Of a stretch of DNA of 64,000 bases, positions 1-12,628 are shown piece by piece; position 1 is the stretch's first letter; the number at the start of each line of letters is the position of its first letter. The notes beneath the pieces are model-generated. The model was not told the DNA's origin, ran no database searches, and was given only the letters and a program-made list of their open reading frames with translations. The DNA comes from Saxidomus purpurata (Eukaryota; Mollusca; Bivalvia; Venerida; Veneridae): contig JAFMSR010000010.1 of the NCBI GenBank assembly GCA_022818135.1, positions 36,177,544-36,241,543 of the forward strand. Reading direction: 5' to 3'. A program made the translations under genes and the position numbers.

Positions 1-518
1 TGTTGCTATACTGTTTCGGTTAGCATTAAAGGAAAAGGTTTATTCATTCTTAAATACGTTCAAACTTTTCTATTAGAGTGAGATCTTGGTCACAACTTTC
101 AATGACTCTTACACTGTAGAAGAAAATTAGAAAAGTATTTGTAAAATCTGTGTTATTATATTAAATGTCAAGCGGCACCTTCTTTAAAATTAAACTTGGC
201 TGAATAAATCAGCAAATGTGCCGTAAAAACTCCTGAAAAACTTTGAGAAGATTTTTTAAGTTCTGGCATTTTTATTCTTACAAGGGATATGAATTATCGC
301 CTTCAAACTTGAACTAGAGATTTTTTCAAATGTTGACATTTTGCACTTTTCAGATCTGTTTTTAAAGACGCAGTTGCTAGTAACTAGCCGATAAAAGAGT
401 CAGGTCTCAAGGGTTTTTTTAGTTAATAAGAAATAAAACTTAGAAAAATAGTTAAAATAATATAATAATAGTAAATATTAAAATTAAATTCTTGAATTAA
501 CAGGGTATTTCTACTAAC

Positions 519-606
519 CTAGCATATTCATCACGCAGCACGCCGACGGATACAAGGTTAACAATGACATCTAACTTCCCGTCACCGTCGACGTCACCGA
601 TAGCAC
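519..606 (-). CDS. FAM234-like exon 13: fifth acidic loop, last exon in window
   Basis: The translation GAIGDVDGDGKLDVIVNL is a textbook DxDxDG FG-GAP loop. The acceptor is CTATGCAG and the donor GTTAGT. The exon ends in phase 2, so at least one further exon lies left of the window. Positions 1-518 show no exon that I can recognise. Confidence 0.82.
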
Positions 607-3600
607 CTGCATAGATAAATAACGTTTATAGAACCGTATCTGAAAATTAAGCTTATTAAATTTCAACGATAAATTCCGAGTAGACCGTGTAAGTCACGCT
701 ACAATACATTGTTGTTTTAGTATAGGAGAGACAACAAAATCTTACATACTTAAAGATGCTAATTCTCATGTCATGTTGAGAAATGAAACAGTTTAACGAG
801 GACCCAGTTCCGCGTAACACAAATTTCATGTAAGGTTATTCTCATAAATGTCAACCATTATCATTAACATTCAAAGGATAAAAATATTTTTAAAAAACAA
901 TTCTCAATTTAACATGACACAATGAACGACATTAACTTGGAAATGAAATGCGGTTTGTGACAGTCTGTGGGTCGCTTACATCTAGAAAATAAAACATGAC
1001 AAGATTCTAGTAATAAAATATTCACCACCTGACAACACTGATTGCCGCAGACACTGAACATAAAGACACATTAGACATTTCAGAGGGTGCATGTTATTGT
1101 CCTGAAAATCATCCGTATAAGGTGATTAACAGTTTTCCATGAAAAATCACGTAATAAAACGACAAATCTGTGATTTATGTAAATGTCTATTTCTACAAAT
1201 GAGGAAAATGTCACGCTTATAAAGGAAGTCGTGGGTCGACTGAAGGCCGAAAATGAGGTTCTGGACTAAAAAGAACTGTGTGACACTAGGGTCTTTCAAA
1301 CAGACGAACGTCCTAGATATCACACTGACCCACTGAAACTGAACATATGGGAAAAGTCATTTCTGTCCCATGTATAGGCAGTTTGAATTCCTTGTGAACC
1401 CCCATAAACCTTAAATATATTTAAAAGTAAAGCACTGATTAAAATTAAAACTTTGTACAACCTTCTAAAACAACCTTACCAACTCTCCCAGCAATTTTTC
1501 GTCAATAAAAAAGTATACTTTGTATATTTATATACAATCTATCTATATATATATATAGTGCAAAATCTCAAGCCTTGAAAGAAGCTAAATACACATAGGT
1601 TAGTGTAGTGACGAGAACGGCAATATTCTGTACCACATCACTGCCCATTTTCAGTTTGATGCGATGCTTGTATTTAAATATTAACTTTTGTTTTCTCATT
1701 TGATTTTTACCATTGATCATCTTAACTGAAACTTATTCTAGAGAACCATAGAGACTTTGTAAAGTATCAGTATCTTGCTAACTGTGTTGGAGTTCTAAAA
1801 CCATGCATATATCCATGGTGCTCATCAGTTGCATGCATGTCTTCAAGTGTTAGACAAATTAAGTACAACATAGACCTACATGTACTAATTAACGAGTCAA
1901 TCAATTTTTTTTTATAATTTATACGCAGAGTTGGTAAAGGCGATTCAGAGAACTGCGCAAATCTCATACAAATTGCTCTTATATTTTAAAGCTGCTCGCT
2001 CTCAGATGCCGTTGAAAAAAAAATACATACTAATACATAAATACATAACTAAAGACTAGAATCAACAATAGAAGTAAAAAATCTAGGTAGGAATTTACAA
2101 AAGTCGATTGAAAATGCTGGTTTTACGGCACCGCTACACTATATGTTTATATTGGAATTTCAAAAGTGTTTGCAACACTTTATTATTTGGTAGCGTATTA
2201 TTTCAAATCTACAGATATACGTGACAGGAATTTACACTGGAACCTTTTTATATGATTATATGTTCTAAAATATGTTATTTTCATACAGTTTAAAGAACTT
2301 TATTTTTTTTTACCAAAATCTGAGAGCGAGCAGCTTTAAGAGATATCTAAGGTTTATGGGGGTTCACATGGAGCTCTAACTGCCTATACTAGTATTCAAT
2401 TATTTTAATCCATGTGCCCAAAAACCGTACTACGCAGGGTGGGTGACAAGGACAAATTAAAAGAACGTGTTTTCGTGACAGAAGCAATACTTTTCACCGA
2501 AATTATGTTCTAAATACTAAATTCGAGTTGTCATTCGATCTTTACCTGTAGTACGTTCGTCTGGTTGAGTAAGAATGCAGTACGAATCCTTTCCGTTTCC
2601 GGTTTCCTGTTCTCGTCTGCCACGTGACCACGGAACCTCGTTCTCCGTCATTGTATGATTTGATCCATATTTCTTTATTGTTTCCTGTACAGCTTGTCTG
2701 TCTTTTTCGGTCAGCTCTGTGCAAGAGGAAACTTTGTTACATTTTTCAATTCTTAGTCCACTTAATTGATAAGATTTACTTGTCTATCTTATAATTTGGA
2801 CTGTTGGGAAAGTCACTGAAAATTTACTGACTGCATATATAGCAAAAAGTACCGATATCCAGGCTTATCATGAACTCTGCGGGTCGCCAAGGCAGAAACA
2901 CGTAATGTCAGCAGGACTATGGTTAACGCTATGGACAATCAATTCGGAGCTCCCTGGTTCGAATTGCGGCCGGGGCACTGAAAACTTCAGAAACGCTTTT
3001 AAGTGTTTCCCACCCATCTAGATATGAACTGTTTAGAAGTCTCGCATGTAGGTAGTATACACCAGGTCATGTTAAAGAACCATGGGGTCTATTCGTAAAT
3101 AGCCAGGGTCTAATATCCGTATTACCTTGTACCTGCATCTGATCCTTCAACCTGCCTGCGCCCGTCCGGCCTTTTGGCAGTATCACCTATGGAGAAATCC
3201 TAAGGTCGGCCGGGACTATAAACAATCTAAATCACTAGACAAGACTTATTTTTATCGTTGTAAACCATGTCAATTGATAAAATTGCAATACTTCAGTATC
3301 AGTTCTCATAAGGCCTGGAGCTTAGATATGACATTGGTCCTCTACCCAGATTGTCCAAACTATAGCCATTGGGTCAAAACTGCCCCCGCCCCAGGGCTGC
3401 CTTGTTTTACAAAGATTTTTATATGGAAATACTTAAAAAAAAACTCTCCTTGTCTAAAACCTCGAGGCCCAGAGCTTATACAGATGTTGCGCAGCATTGC
3501 CAAGTGGTCCTGTACTAAATTACTCAAAGCATGCCCTCTGGATAATTGGGCACATACAAGGGGTAATTATTTTACATAGACTTATTATTAGGAAATGTTT

Positions 3601-6600
3601 TGAAAATCTTCTCCATTATTGCAAAGCCTAGAGCTTAGAACCGCCCTTTTAACCTGTTTTTAGCTATAGTGTGCTGTCCTTTTACTTTGTTCAAGCGTCA
3701 CTGATGGTGTCCGAATGATGTCCGAAGGCCCCCGTTTTCCCGAAATGCATACATTGTAATTGGTATTAACGAAGAGCGTGCTAATAACAACAAAAAACTC
3801 ACTGTAAAAATATTTTTCTGACCCTCGCTGCCACAGTTTAACGGGAGCTTTCATCACTGTTCTATCGATGGCAAATAATTCAGCAAGGAACACACTCTGG
3901 TCGCTTTGGCATTCTACATAGTCCTTTACATAAGCAATGAATACTGATTTTCACATAAACAAAAACAATGTTTCTGCCTAAACAAAGAATAACGTTTTTC
4001 ACATAAACAATGAATAATAATTTTCACATAGGCAAAGAATACTGATTTTCAAAAAAAAAAAAAAACCATTTGAAACATTCTGCTTTCCCATGCTTCATAA
4101 CAAATTACATTTCAGAAACATTATAATTATGTAAACCCTAAATTGTATAGGTAAATGCATTTAATTATAATCGATTAATATCAAATCATTTATTTTTAAA
4201 AAAAGGCATTAGTTTTGCCATGAGCTGTATCGTTTCACAAAATATAGGAAGAAAATTTGTGAAACGGAATATCTAGTGAACGACTGAAGGTTTGTTTTCT
4301 CCACTAACCTTGTCAATTACTGCCCGGTTATGTCTAAAATGGCTGTCCTGGAGTAAGATGCCTTCTTGGTCTTCATTCCTCTCTGTTATCTCGGTGTCTT
4401 CGAACGTCCAGTCACCATCGTCAGTAAACCTCCTTGTGAGCTACAATCAAGTGTGTGTTATACACTTGTTGATTATAAGTAATGATAAGGCGTTTTTATC
4501 AGAGGACAGTACTCTTTACATCGCTCTATAATTTCTGGATATGGTGGATTAAGCGTAATGGAACAGTTTAAGATACAATCGATAATGGATAAATACTAAG
4601 AAGAATATCGCCAAATACAAGAATGTCTCAAAATGTCAGAATATCAAAGCAGCTGACAGAGAGAAAAACAGCTGATCGAGAATAAAGGAAAGATCACCTG
4701 AATTTTAGAGTGCTTAAAAAGAATTTTAATGTTTCCGGAAGACTCATACCTTCAATTTCCATCTAAAAGAAATGCAAATACAGTCGACATCACCCGATTG
4801 GATCAAGACCATTGGCAGATAAAGGCCAGCAAGATAAAGGCCAGCACGATAAAGACAACTTTCCAACTGGGGTACGGACATTTGTAAACGGTTTGACTTA
4901 CTTAAGGACGTACTGTAAGTTACAAATACTCACAATTCTCTGTATACCAGTCGCCCCATGAATAGCCCCGGTATTCATAAGGTCTTTTCCTTCCCTTCCT
5001 TGGACCCTGAATATGAACACGTCCCTGTTCATGGCGTTGGTTCTTGCCACGAGATCTGACGAGACGTCATACTTGTTGGATGTAAGGTTCCACAATATAC
5101 TACCATCCCGACCGTCAATAATCACCGTCTGACGCAAAAAAAAAAATTTGAGCAATGTTGAATGAAAATAAAAACTCAGAGAGGGCACAGCTGTGTTCTT
5201 ATTAACCTTTTTACATGCATGTCTTGTCATTTTGAAAGGAAGATGACGTATTATCATTAAGGAATACAATTACGATTACAAAACAGGAACGTATTCGGGT
5301 TATAGCTACTAGGATAACTCGGTTAAACAGAGTTCGTAAACGAACAAGTCAAGCAGGACTAATGAGCTTGCGTATAATCTAATCTAAACGACTATTGTAA
5401 CCTCTAGTCGTTCGTAGACAGTTACATGTATGCCACTGCGCGCGCGTGTATGTTAATTTGAGTCATCCGAGTACCTTATCCGAAAACACTCAGTTTGTCT
5501 ACGATAGAGTGAACAGTATGGATTCAGATCAGGCTTGTACGGATGCGCTGGCTGTCCTCAGTGCATCCCCACGGGTCGCGAAGGCCAAACAGAAAAAAGT
5601 CGTAAATCTTACTTCTCCAATTTATTAAACAAAAAACAGAGGCACACCACAACTTTTATATAGTGATAAACTATTTACGGAGTTGACAAAGAGTTTCCGA
5701 ATCAAATCAGCCTCATGATTTGTTTTCTCATTTTCAGTGCTATTTCTTTTTACTTTCTTTCAATCAACAAGACCAAACTCTACGGGCACTTTCCTCGGTC
5801 GCTGTAGAAGCCTCGTTTTAGATGGAAGTGCTAATGAGGGCACCAGCAACAAATAAACAACGACAAAAACTAAACGTTCAAGTTACCCTTTTTTGGCCAG
5901 TCCATCTAACTCTACTAAATAATCGTTCATTTCTGATATTTGAGAAGTGTTTATTATTAAGAAAAAAAAATGTTGCAACATTTCGCAACAAGTCGGATTA
6001 AAAATAATTGCAAATTGTTTTTCATTTTCTTCTTCGTCTTGAAATTCTTCCAATACGTCTGTGTTACAGATTAGGGACTGATATTCTATTCGTGAAACGA
6101 GCTGTTTTATGGAGAAAATTTTAATTAAATATACCACATATAAAAGCAATAAACGGGCTAGACATGAGTCGGTTAAACGTTATGGGTTATTTATAGGGAT
6201 GGCAACGAGTACACATTTGCTGTACATTTGAAACTTCCGTGAAACCTTATACACTTTGCTATCTATCCGCATGTATTAAGTGGAAAGATATGTATTCAAT
6301 TGTTTATATACATAATGATTAAAAATATTCTATTTTGTACTAAATAGGGACTGAAAAATGAGAATTAGTGGTTTTTCAGTATTTTGGCGGCCATCTTGGA
6401 CGCCATCTTGGATTTCTGAAATCGTACCATCATGCGTCAAGTCCACCCAATTTTTTCTGACACTTCAGACATTTATCTAAACATTGATATAATAATTAGC
6501 CGGTACGCTTTTTTGCACACGGGAGTCCTCATGGACTGGACTATATGTCCCTTCATCCTTTTCAGTCCATATACCACTCCCAAGTACTCCAATGGGAAGC

Positions 6601-9600
6601 ATCGATTATTGACAATTTCAGTTATCTCATTGATCAATAATGATGTGAAGGGAGACAACTAATTTGTAATTTGGGTCTTGTAAAACAAGGGAAGTAATTC
6701 TTTTGAGATATACAGTCTGGTTTGACAAAATTGTTATTGCATGAAATTCATGCATATTATGCAGTCATAGGAGTAGCGGCCTCACAGACTTTGATAAGCA
6801 GTAAAAGTTAAATATAATCATGTAAGTAAGACTTACATCTGTATAGTTATAGAAAGGCCACGCCCCGACACTCCAGTGAACCATAAAGTCCATTACGTCG
6901 TCATCGTTAAAATAACCCGGCGCTGGAGTACTGAATAAGAAATTTGATATATGAATTTACTATTTATGCTTACATACTGCAAGCCTTATATACATGGCAG
7001 TAAACATATGACGTTGTCCTGGAAACTTAACAACAAAATAATGAAATAAGGAACATACCATTTTTAAAGTTTGCGATGAACGGAAAAAAGTCAAGGATGT
7101 TCCCGCTTTTTCAATCTTTAAACAATTCTGCAGTGTGAATGTAGTTCGCAAGTGCCACCGCAGAGTGCCAATGGTTTGTTTGTACAGATTACTTTACACA
7201 AAAAAAAATTCTCCCTTTCTACGAACATTTTGGCGTTGTTTTTTTTATATGAGAAACAACTCGTATGTGATCAAACAAACTTGTACCTGTACGATTCTCT
7301 GTCTTCGAACTTTATTTTCCATATTGGAGCCAGCGTTTCGCCACAGTAAAGAATCATTACACCATTGAAAGAGTTGAGTAAGATATCCTTCACACCGTCA
7401 TTGTTCATGTCTATCAACACAGGCGGTACCATCACACCTTTAAAGTCACTTCTGTAAAATGAAATTTTGGTGTTTTTTGTCCTTCCAGATGCCAAAAAAA
7501 CAGTCACGATTTTCACATCGCCTTCTCGTAACTATACATAGATGTTTTCACACGTATCAACTGCGCTTTAAACTACAAAATGCATTTTAAGATCAGGTCA
7601 GAGATTTAAAAGAAATGTTTTAAAGTTTCAACTTTAGCCGTATATGGAAGACTAGCCCGTCCACTCGCAAACTTTTCTTTTGGACTAACTAAAAACCAAT
7701 TGAAACCATTTTATGCAGGATCACCAAATGAATGGTAATGCTTCTTTTAATAGGTCTCGTAGTTTCGAAAGATTTTTCTGTAGAGCGCAACTCAAGACAC
7801 TCACTTCTCTGCTAAAATAATTTGAAATCTGGCAGACAGTTTCTGACAAAATTATGTTTATTTTATTTTCTGGCTCACAGACAATCCCTGTTTTGTCCAA
7901 ATAAACTTGATTTGGTAGAATATGGTAGAAAACTATGTTAGTACATGTATTACTGATGAAAAGTTAAAACGCAATTCACAAGGCAGCTTTTTCCAAAAAT
8001 TTGACGGACTTAGAAAGAAAGTCGGCAAATTATGAAGTCCAATTTGGTGCTTTGTTCCGGTGAGTTTATGAAATGGTTAAACAACATGATGATACCCTAA
8101 ATTACACTACCCTTAACAAACAACGCTGAACAGAATCACAGTTTGTTGCGCAAGGTCGCACTTCAAAATAATTTTACATATGGAAAGTGACATTTGTGAC
8201 AAAAATGTATAACAGTCGTCGGAGAGCTTCTTTTTAATTGAGTTTTACTTGGGTGTCAACAGTTTTGCATTTATGTACATGATTACAGCTTATCTAAACA
8301 TCGTTTCTGTTGGAGGGGGGCGAGGGGAACAGTACTCCCATCTTCTGTAAGAAACTTTTGCTCGAACCCCATCATGACACTCTATCAGTGGGAGGCTTAT
8401 TTATACGGGCGAAAGCTCAAATGGCGCGAAACTTGGGCGAAGCCCGATAACAGGTAAACGTACTAGTAACGTATTGAATAGTGGAAACAATTCCAATAAT
8501 TCAACTGACATATACCCATGTAAAATCAGGATGTGCAAATAATATGAAAATAGGCAAACAATGTACCAGAAAACACGTAGGTGAGTGGGAGATAACTTAA
8601 ACATCTGTGTACGATATTCTCGTACGATTTACCTCTCTTAGCAGCTAAGTTACTCCCGTCCACCTGATATAGGTATTGCCTATTTTTATATAGAACTTAT
8701 ATTAAATCGAAGTTCGTAATTACTTGAAAATTTCTATGGTTCCGTCCTTCTTCGGTTCCTTGAATCCCCACTGTGTATACTTGCCATGGGTATTTGGCAC
8801 AGGGTGGTCATGCGGTAAGCCCCTAACATGTCGGTAAAAATCCGGAAGTGACATCGCTATAAGAAGGCCTGAAGAAGTGATATTTGATCTGACAAAGTTT
8901 AATATTGCTTCAATTTGGTAATAAAGTAATTCTAATTAAATGTTTGAAATGTACATGTACAATACACATTGTTCTCTTTATTTAGCGGCTGTTGAATACA
9001 ACATGTGACGGACGACGACGGGCGACGGATTTCGGACGAGTCTTGGCACCTATGTAACGGAACGTAATTAATCGGTATTACCGATGATAAAAATAATTTA
9101 AACGTACCGTCGACGGTTTCTCCGCCAGTTCCTATCAGCACGTATTGGGAACCATCTTTTCGTGTGTGTAATACAGGGGACATGTAGCTTTCTCGCTCAT
9201 TTGGTGTCTTCAGGTACGTACCGATAGCCTTACCAGTGCTCCCGGACACTAATATAATTTGGTTTGCCTGGCGTGTGGTAACCTATATGAACATACATGT
9301 ATAGATTACAAAGATGAATAAAAATGTATTATTTAAGATGCCTTTAATATTCCTCAGTTTTGCTTCAATTTCCTTTAGCACTTTCCGCGGAGATTGGCAA
9401 TTTTAAAAACATTTTAACGAAATCTTCCAATATAGAAATCAAGTTTTCACATCTAAATCAATCTTACAAACAATTAAGTCTTGCTTACATTCTTAGTCAT
9501 TATTGTACCCATTTGAATAAACACGGGTAGCAATATCTGCCTAAAATCATGTATACATTTTGTATGCCCGTGTATCGGAAACTTTGCTACGTGTATTTCG

Positions 9601-12600
9601 TGCAAAACGTTTAGACTTCATGCTCAATAACAAAAATGTAAAAAAAACATCAACATTTAAAAAATGAGAAAAGAAATAACAAGCATGTTGTCAAAAGTTT
9701 AAACGTTTGGACTATCTCGTCATTAGTCGTACAAAATATTTTGACAGCAACAACGACTCAGATGTCTTCACCGTGAATGATATAGAATCGTTTTACCCTG
9801 CCAAACCTCATGACGTACCCGTTCCTGGTAGACAGTAGGTGATCACCACAATAAGTGACAAATAAACGGAGCATTTCACATTTTATATTCACTTTGATGT
9901 TACTGTGACTGGAACTTCAATTACTAAAACCGTTCTTTTCCAATACGAACACGAGCAATGAGGGCGCTTTAAATACTGACACCAAAAAGAAACTGTGCAC
10001 TTTTATATTGAGCGTAACTTTTTCGTTACTAAGTTTAAAAAGATAGATTTTACTATCATGAGTAACAAAATAATCTTCCATACATTGCACTAATTTACCC
10101 AATATTTAAGCACGTGGATGTCCTTCAAACTGACTGAAAGGCTATTATGCAACTTTTTGCACGTGCTACCCGTGCAACATGTTTACAAGTACAGATTGTC
10201 ACTGATCGATATCTTTACTGGCTATGCAATAATTAAATCACAGTACATTTGAATTTCACTCATTAACAAGATGCCACGGCTTCAAGAAAATGAACGAATT
10301 CATGCACGTCTGCAATTTGCATCCGGCGTCAGCGTCTCTGACGTCGCTAGGCAGTTTAACTGTCACAGACATACCATTTTGAACCTTCGACAACGTTACC
10401 GTCAAAATGGAAGCGTTTGAGATCTTCCACGATCCGGCAGGCCGAAGGTGACAACGTCACGTCAGGACTGATACATGACGTTGACGTACTTACGTCACAG
10501 GTTCAAAACTGCAACAAGCACTGCAGTAGAGCAGGGAATAAGTAGGCAAACGGTTCTAAACCGGTTTCGGGCCAATGCAAATCTTAAACAAGTGCACAGT
10601 TTCTTTTTGGTGTCAGTATATCTATGAAAACTGTTTATGTTACCGCGAGTGTAGACGCTACAATAAGAAAAGTGACAGAAGCATCTCGATGAGACGTGAC
10701 TGACCTCGGCAGGAACTGTGGGATCGCCGCCATGAGCGATGATCACGTCTTTAACCCCGTCGTTGTCTAGATCCGGTACCGCTGCGGGAGCGTATATATT
10801 CCACCCACGATTTACATAGTGGCCATCACCAAACCATAGGGTTTTACCTGTGGAATTGAGACTACATTCATGATTCATTTTCTTATTTGTTGCTGATTTT
10901 GCCTCTTTTTTCATGTTCTTAGTACCAATTTAACAAAATGTTGGTGGTTAATTGTACTGTTTTATTTAATCATTAACATTCTAGTGTCAACTCAAAAAAC
11001 TATCAAATGAAAATGTGTTTTATTTAGTTCGGCAATATTATTTTTAGACAAAAATGTCATTAACACTTTAGAGAATGTTCACGATAAAAGGGTCAACAGT
11101 AAGTAAATTGAAAAAGTCATTTGTAAAACAAGTGTGACTGACGACATACCATTAAGCGGATTGATAGCTTGTATAGTTCCCAATCTTCCTGTTACTATAC
11201 AATCGTCTACCCCATCCAGATTCACATCAACTCCATGGCACAGTAATTCAAACACCTCGGCGTACGCTTGTGCTTTCCACAACAATTTGCCGTCCCTACC
11301 ACGCAAAGCGACAACTGCCCCTGCGCACGGAAGTTTCATTCCTGAAAAAAAGATAACACCTTGAGTTTTACCATTTGATGCAATCACGTTTTAATTGGAG
11401 TTTAGTGGGCCAGCCTCCGATGTTTCAATGTGTTTACGTCGAATTTTTAAGGTACATCACTTCCGCGCATATTTCATTCATGAGCAGAAGCGATGTTCAT
11501 TTAATGTAGGTGCAAATATACTGTAAATTAAACTGACTTCTATTTGAGATGAGATGTGTGCAGTAATTTACTTTTACGTTTATGGGAATCGCAAAAAGAA
11601 GAAAACGAATTGTTAGTAATTGCGGTGCACTAAATATAAATACTAAGATTGACAGATAATAAGGCTCAGCGACAGTATGGATCACGAAGTACGGGTTTAT
11701 CTGAATCCAAACTGATAGCAAAGGTCTACCTTTGTTTTTGCTTTAAATGACTTACCATTGCTCCTACAAAATTCTGCCATGTCAGGTTCAGTTATCATAG
11801 TAGTAACATCTTTGCCCAAAGCAATTCCAGCGACAATATCCAGGACGCCATCTTGATCAACGTCAACCAGACGAATGCAGGACTCAGTGCCTAAAGTTGC
11901 GAACATACTATATTAAACATTCGGAACATCACTTGGTCTCTTCTGCTGATTTTTTTCTACGGAAAAGGTCGAGTAAGGTTCCGAAGCCTAGCCGCGATGT
12001 ATACAGAGAGAAAGGTGTTGCCATACCTAAAGAAAGCTAACCAGTAAAAAGAAAACTTGAAATACTTGAAATATAGGTAAAATTAAAAAAAATTGTCATG
12101 GTCCGAATATTTTCATCAGTTTTGTAACTGTTACGTTTTTATCTACTTGAAAACAGCAAAAGTGATGATTAAAAGAAAATTCAGCCTACCCCAATCTGCC
12201 ATTTTCGTTCTCCAGTTGACAGATCTTTTTCGGAGAGTTTGTTCTGGTTTTGTTTGAATAACTTCAGTTACAGCATTTTGTCCAAAAGGAGTCATGAACC
12301 CGGCAAAGTATCCAACGCCAAATATCACAAGCACCGACGCAAACATAAGCGCTGCTCGCGTCGGTGTACAAAATGGTCCATGCAAGTCACGTCCTCTATT
12401 TCTGGACCGAGAAAATTCGTAAGCGGTTCCATTGCGCATTTTTCTCTTTTTCTTTAGCAATGAGTCGGTATCGTGTATTTCGACATCCGGTGCGTTCATG
12501 TTAACGCGAGAGATTGTCGTCTGCTGCGTCACGTCTTCATCATCGGCGTTCCAGTCGTCATCGCTGTTGTCGCCCGTCGGTAATAGTTGGTTATATTTGG

Positions 12601-12628
12601 TAGAGTCTACAGTAATTTTTTGAGACAT
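519..12628 (-). CDS. FAM234-like (ITFG3 family) type II membrane protein, 13 exons, 3' end outside window
   Basis: Exons in transcript order on the minus strand: 12628-12190, 11890-11756, 11341-11150, 10847-10705, 9267-9108, 8868-8724, 7451-7287, 6930-6837, 5128-4934, 4440-4309, 3896-3803, 2716-2546, 606-519. All junctions are GT-AG and the reading phase closes at every join, giving about 717 codons without a stop. The product has an acidic cytosolic N-terminus, one membrane anchor and a long outer region of repeated FG-GAP/propeller-like blades. Segments such as DVDQDGVLD, DGRDGSILW and TPAPGYFNDDDVMDF align well with the FAM234A/B layout known to me. Human members are roughly 550-620 residues, so this protein is longer. 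Family function is poorly known. The last exon seen ends in phase 2, so coding continues left of position 519. Confidence is high for the gene structure and moderate for the family name. Confidence 0.85.
1372..2389. mobile_element. Nested inverted-repeat elements in intron 12 of the FAM234-like gene
   Basis: Outer arms of about 48 bp at 1372-1419 and 2341-2389 are inverted copies (GTATAGGCAGTT at the tip, ACCCCCATAAACCTT inside). An inner element, 1986-2339, has a perfect 22-bp terminal inverted repeat that begins TTAAAGCTGCTCGC and ends GCGAGCAGCTTTAA. The inner right end lies one base from the outer right arm. No transposase reading frame is present, so both look like MITEs. Confidence 0.7.
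2546..3896 (-). CDS. FAM234-like exons 11-12
   Basis: Exon 11 (3896-3803) encodes SVFLAELFAIDRTVMKAP; its acceptor is the CCAG before AGTGTG, because the stronger-looking TAG 11 bases upstream breaks the frame. Exon 12 (2716-2546) is polar (EKDRQAVQETIKKYG, then GRREQETGNGKDSYCIL). The intron between them (2717-3802) holds a SINE-like tail and a decayed pearl-like segment. Confidence 0.75.
2880..3190 (+). mobile_element. tRNA-derived SINE-like repeat (degenerate)
   Basis: CCTGGTTCGAATTGCGGCC at ~2952-2970 resembles a tRNA B box followed by a discriminator-like stem. The 3' part (CATCTGATCCTTCAACCTG) has a close relative at 40293-40318, where CATCTGTCTCTTCAACCTG occurs, so the two copies share a tail. 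Confidence 0.5.
3200..3660 (-). repeat. Decayed pearl-like core units, inverted orientation
   Basis: AAGGCCTGGAGCTTAGATAT at 3310-3329 and GAGGCCCAGAGCTTATACAG at 3463-3482 match the reverse complement of the core unit found intact at 16947-18100. The spacing of ~153 bases is near the core period. The open frame across this stretch is accidental. Confidence 0.5.
4309..5128 (-). CDS. FAM234-like exons 9-10
   Basis: Exon 9 (5128-4934) starts with TVIIDGRDGSILWNL, the best-conserved blade signature of the family, and ends at a GTGAGT donor. Exon 10 (4440-4309) is rich in charged residues (FTDDGDWTFEDTEITERNED) and looks like a loop or disordered insert. Both exons are multiples of three in phase 0. 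Confidence 0.8.
6837..9267 (-). CDS. FAM234-like exons 5-8: middle propeller blades
   Basis: Exons are 9267-9108, 8868-8724, 7451-7287 and 6930-6837. Exon 5 encodes NQIILVSGSTGKAIGTYLK and VLIGTGGETVDG, a strand-turn-strand blade. Exon 6 has the proline- and histidine-rich stretch LPHDHPVPNTHGKYTQWGF. Exon 7 holds the fourth acidic loop, DMNNDGVKDIL. Exon 8 is short and matches the PGYF-(N/T)DD region of FAM234 proteins. Confidence 0.82.
10271..10600 (+). pseudogene. Tc1/mariner-type transposase N-terminus, relic
   Basis: From the ATG at 10271 the frame reads a helix-turn-helix (SGVSVSDVARQFNCHRHTI) and, after an in-frame TGA at ~10418, the linker motif RSGRPKVTTSRQD. Further on, a recognisable ISRQTVLNRF second helix-turn-helix appears. 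That order is typical of Tc1-like transposases. The DDE catalytic part is missing, the frame has at least two stops, and the fragment lies in the intron between exons 4 and 5 of the FAM234-like gene on the opposite strand. It is a dead fragment. Confidence 0.8.
10705..11890 (-). CDS. FAM234-like exons 2-4: first propeller blades with three acidic loops
   Basis: Exons are 11890-11756, 11341-11150 and 10847-10705. Each carries one acidic loop of the calcium-loop type seen in integrin alpha FG-GAP repeats: DVDQDGVLD, DVNLDGVDD and DLDNDGVKD. Exon 3 also has the blade motif LRGRDGKLLWK. For exon 2 two acceptors are possible; only the inner one, after ACTTTAG, keeps the frame (DWG-TESCIRLVDV). Confidence 0.85.
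12190..12628 (-). CDS. FAM234-like exon 1: cytosolic acidic N-terminus and signal anchor
   Basis: The start ATG is at 12628-12626. The first ~85 residues are acidic (GDNSDDDWNADDEDV), then a basic stretch (KKKRKMR) precedes one hydrophobic segment (LMFASVLVIFGVGYFAGF) at about 12336-12283. Basic residues on the N-terminal side and no cleavage site suggest a type II signal anchor with the propeller outside the cell or in the lumen. The exon ends at a GTAGGC donor in phase 1. No in-frame stop lies in the 30 bases upstream, so a slightly earlier start in an unseen 5' exon cannot be excluded. Confidence 0.85.

Noticed and set aside
3127..3579. 150-codon open frame on the plus strand
   Set aside because: It runs across a SINE tail and inverted pearl-like core units, is antisense to the FAM234-like intron, and has no domain.
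11134..11364. Plus-strand frame over FAM234-like exon 3
   Set aside because: Shadow of the minus-strand exon, which has family motifs and proper splice sites.
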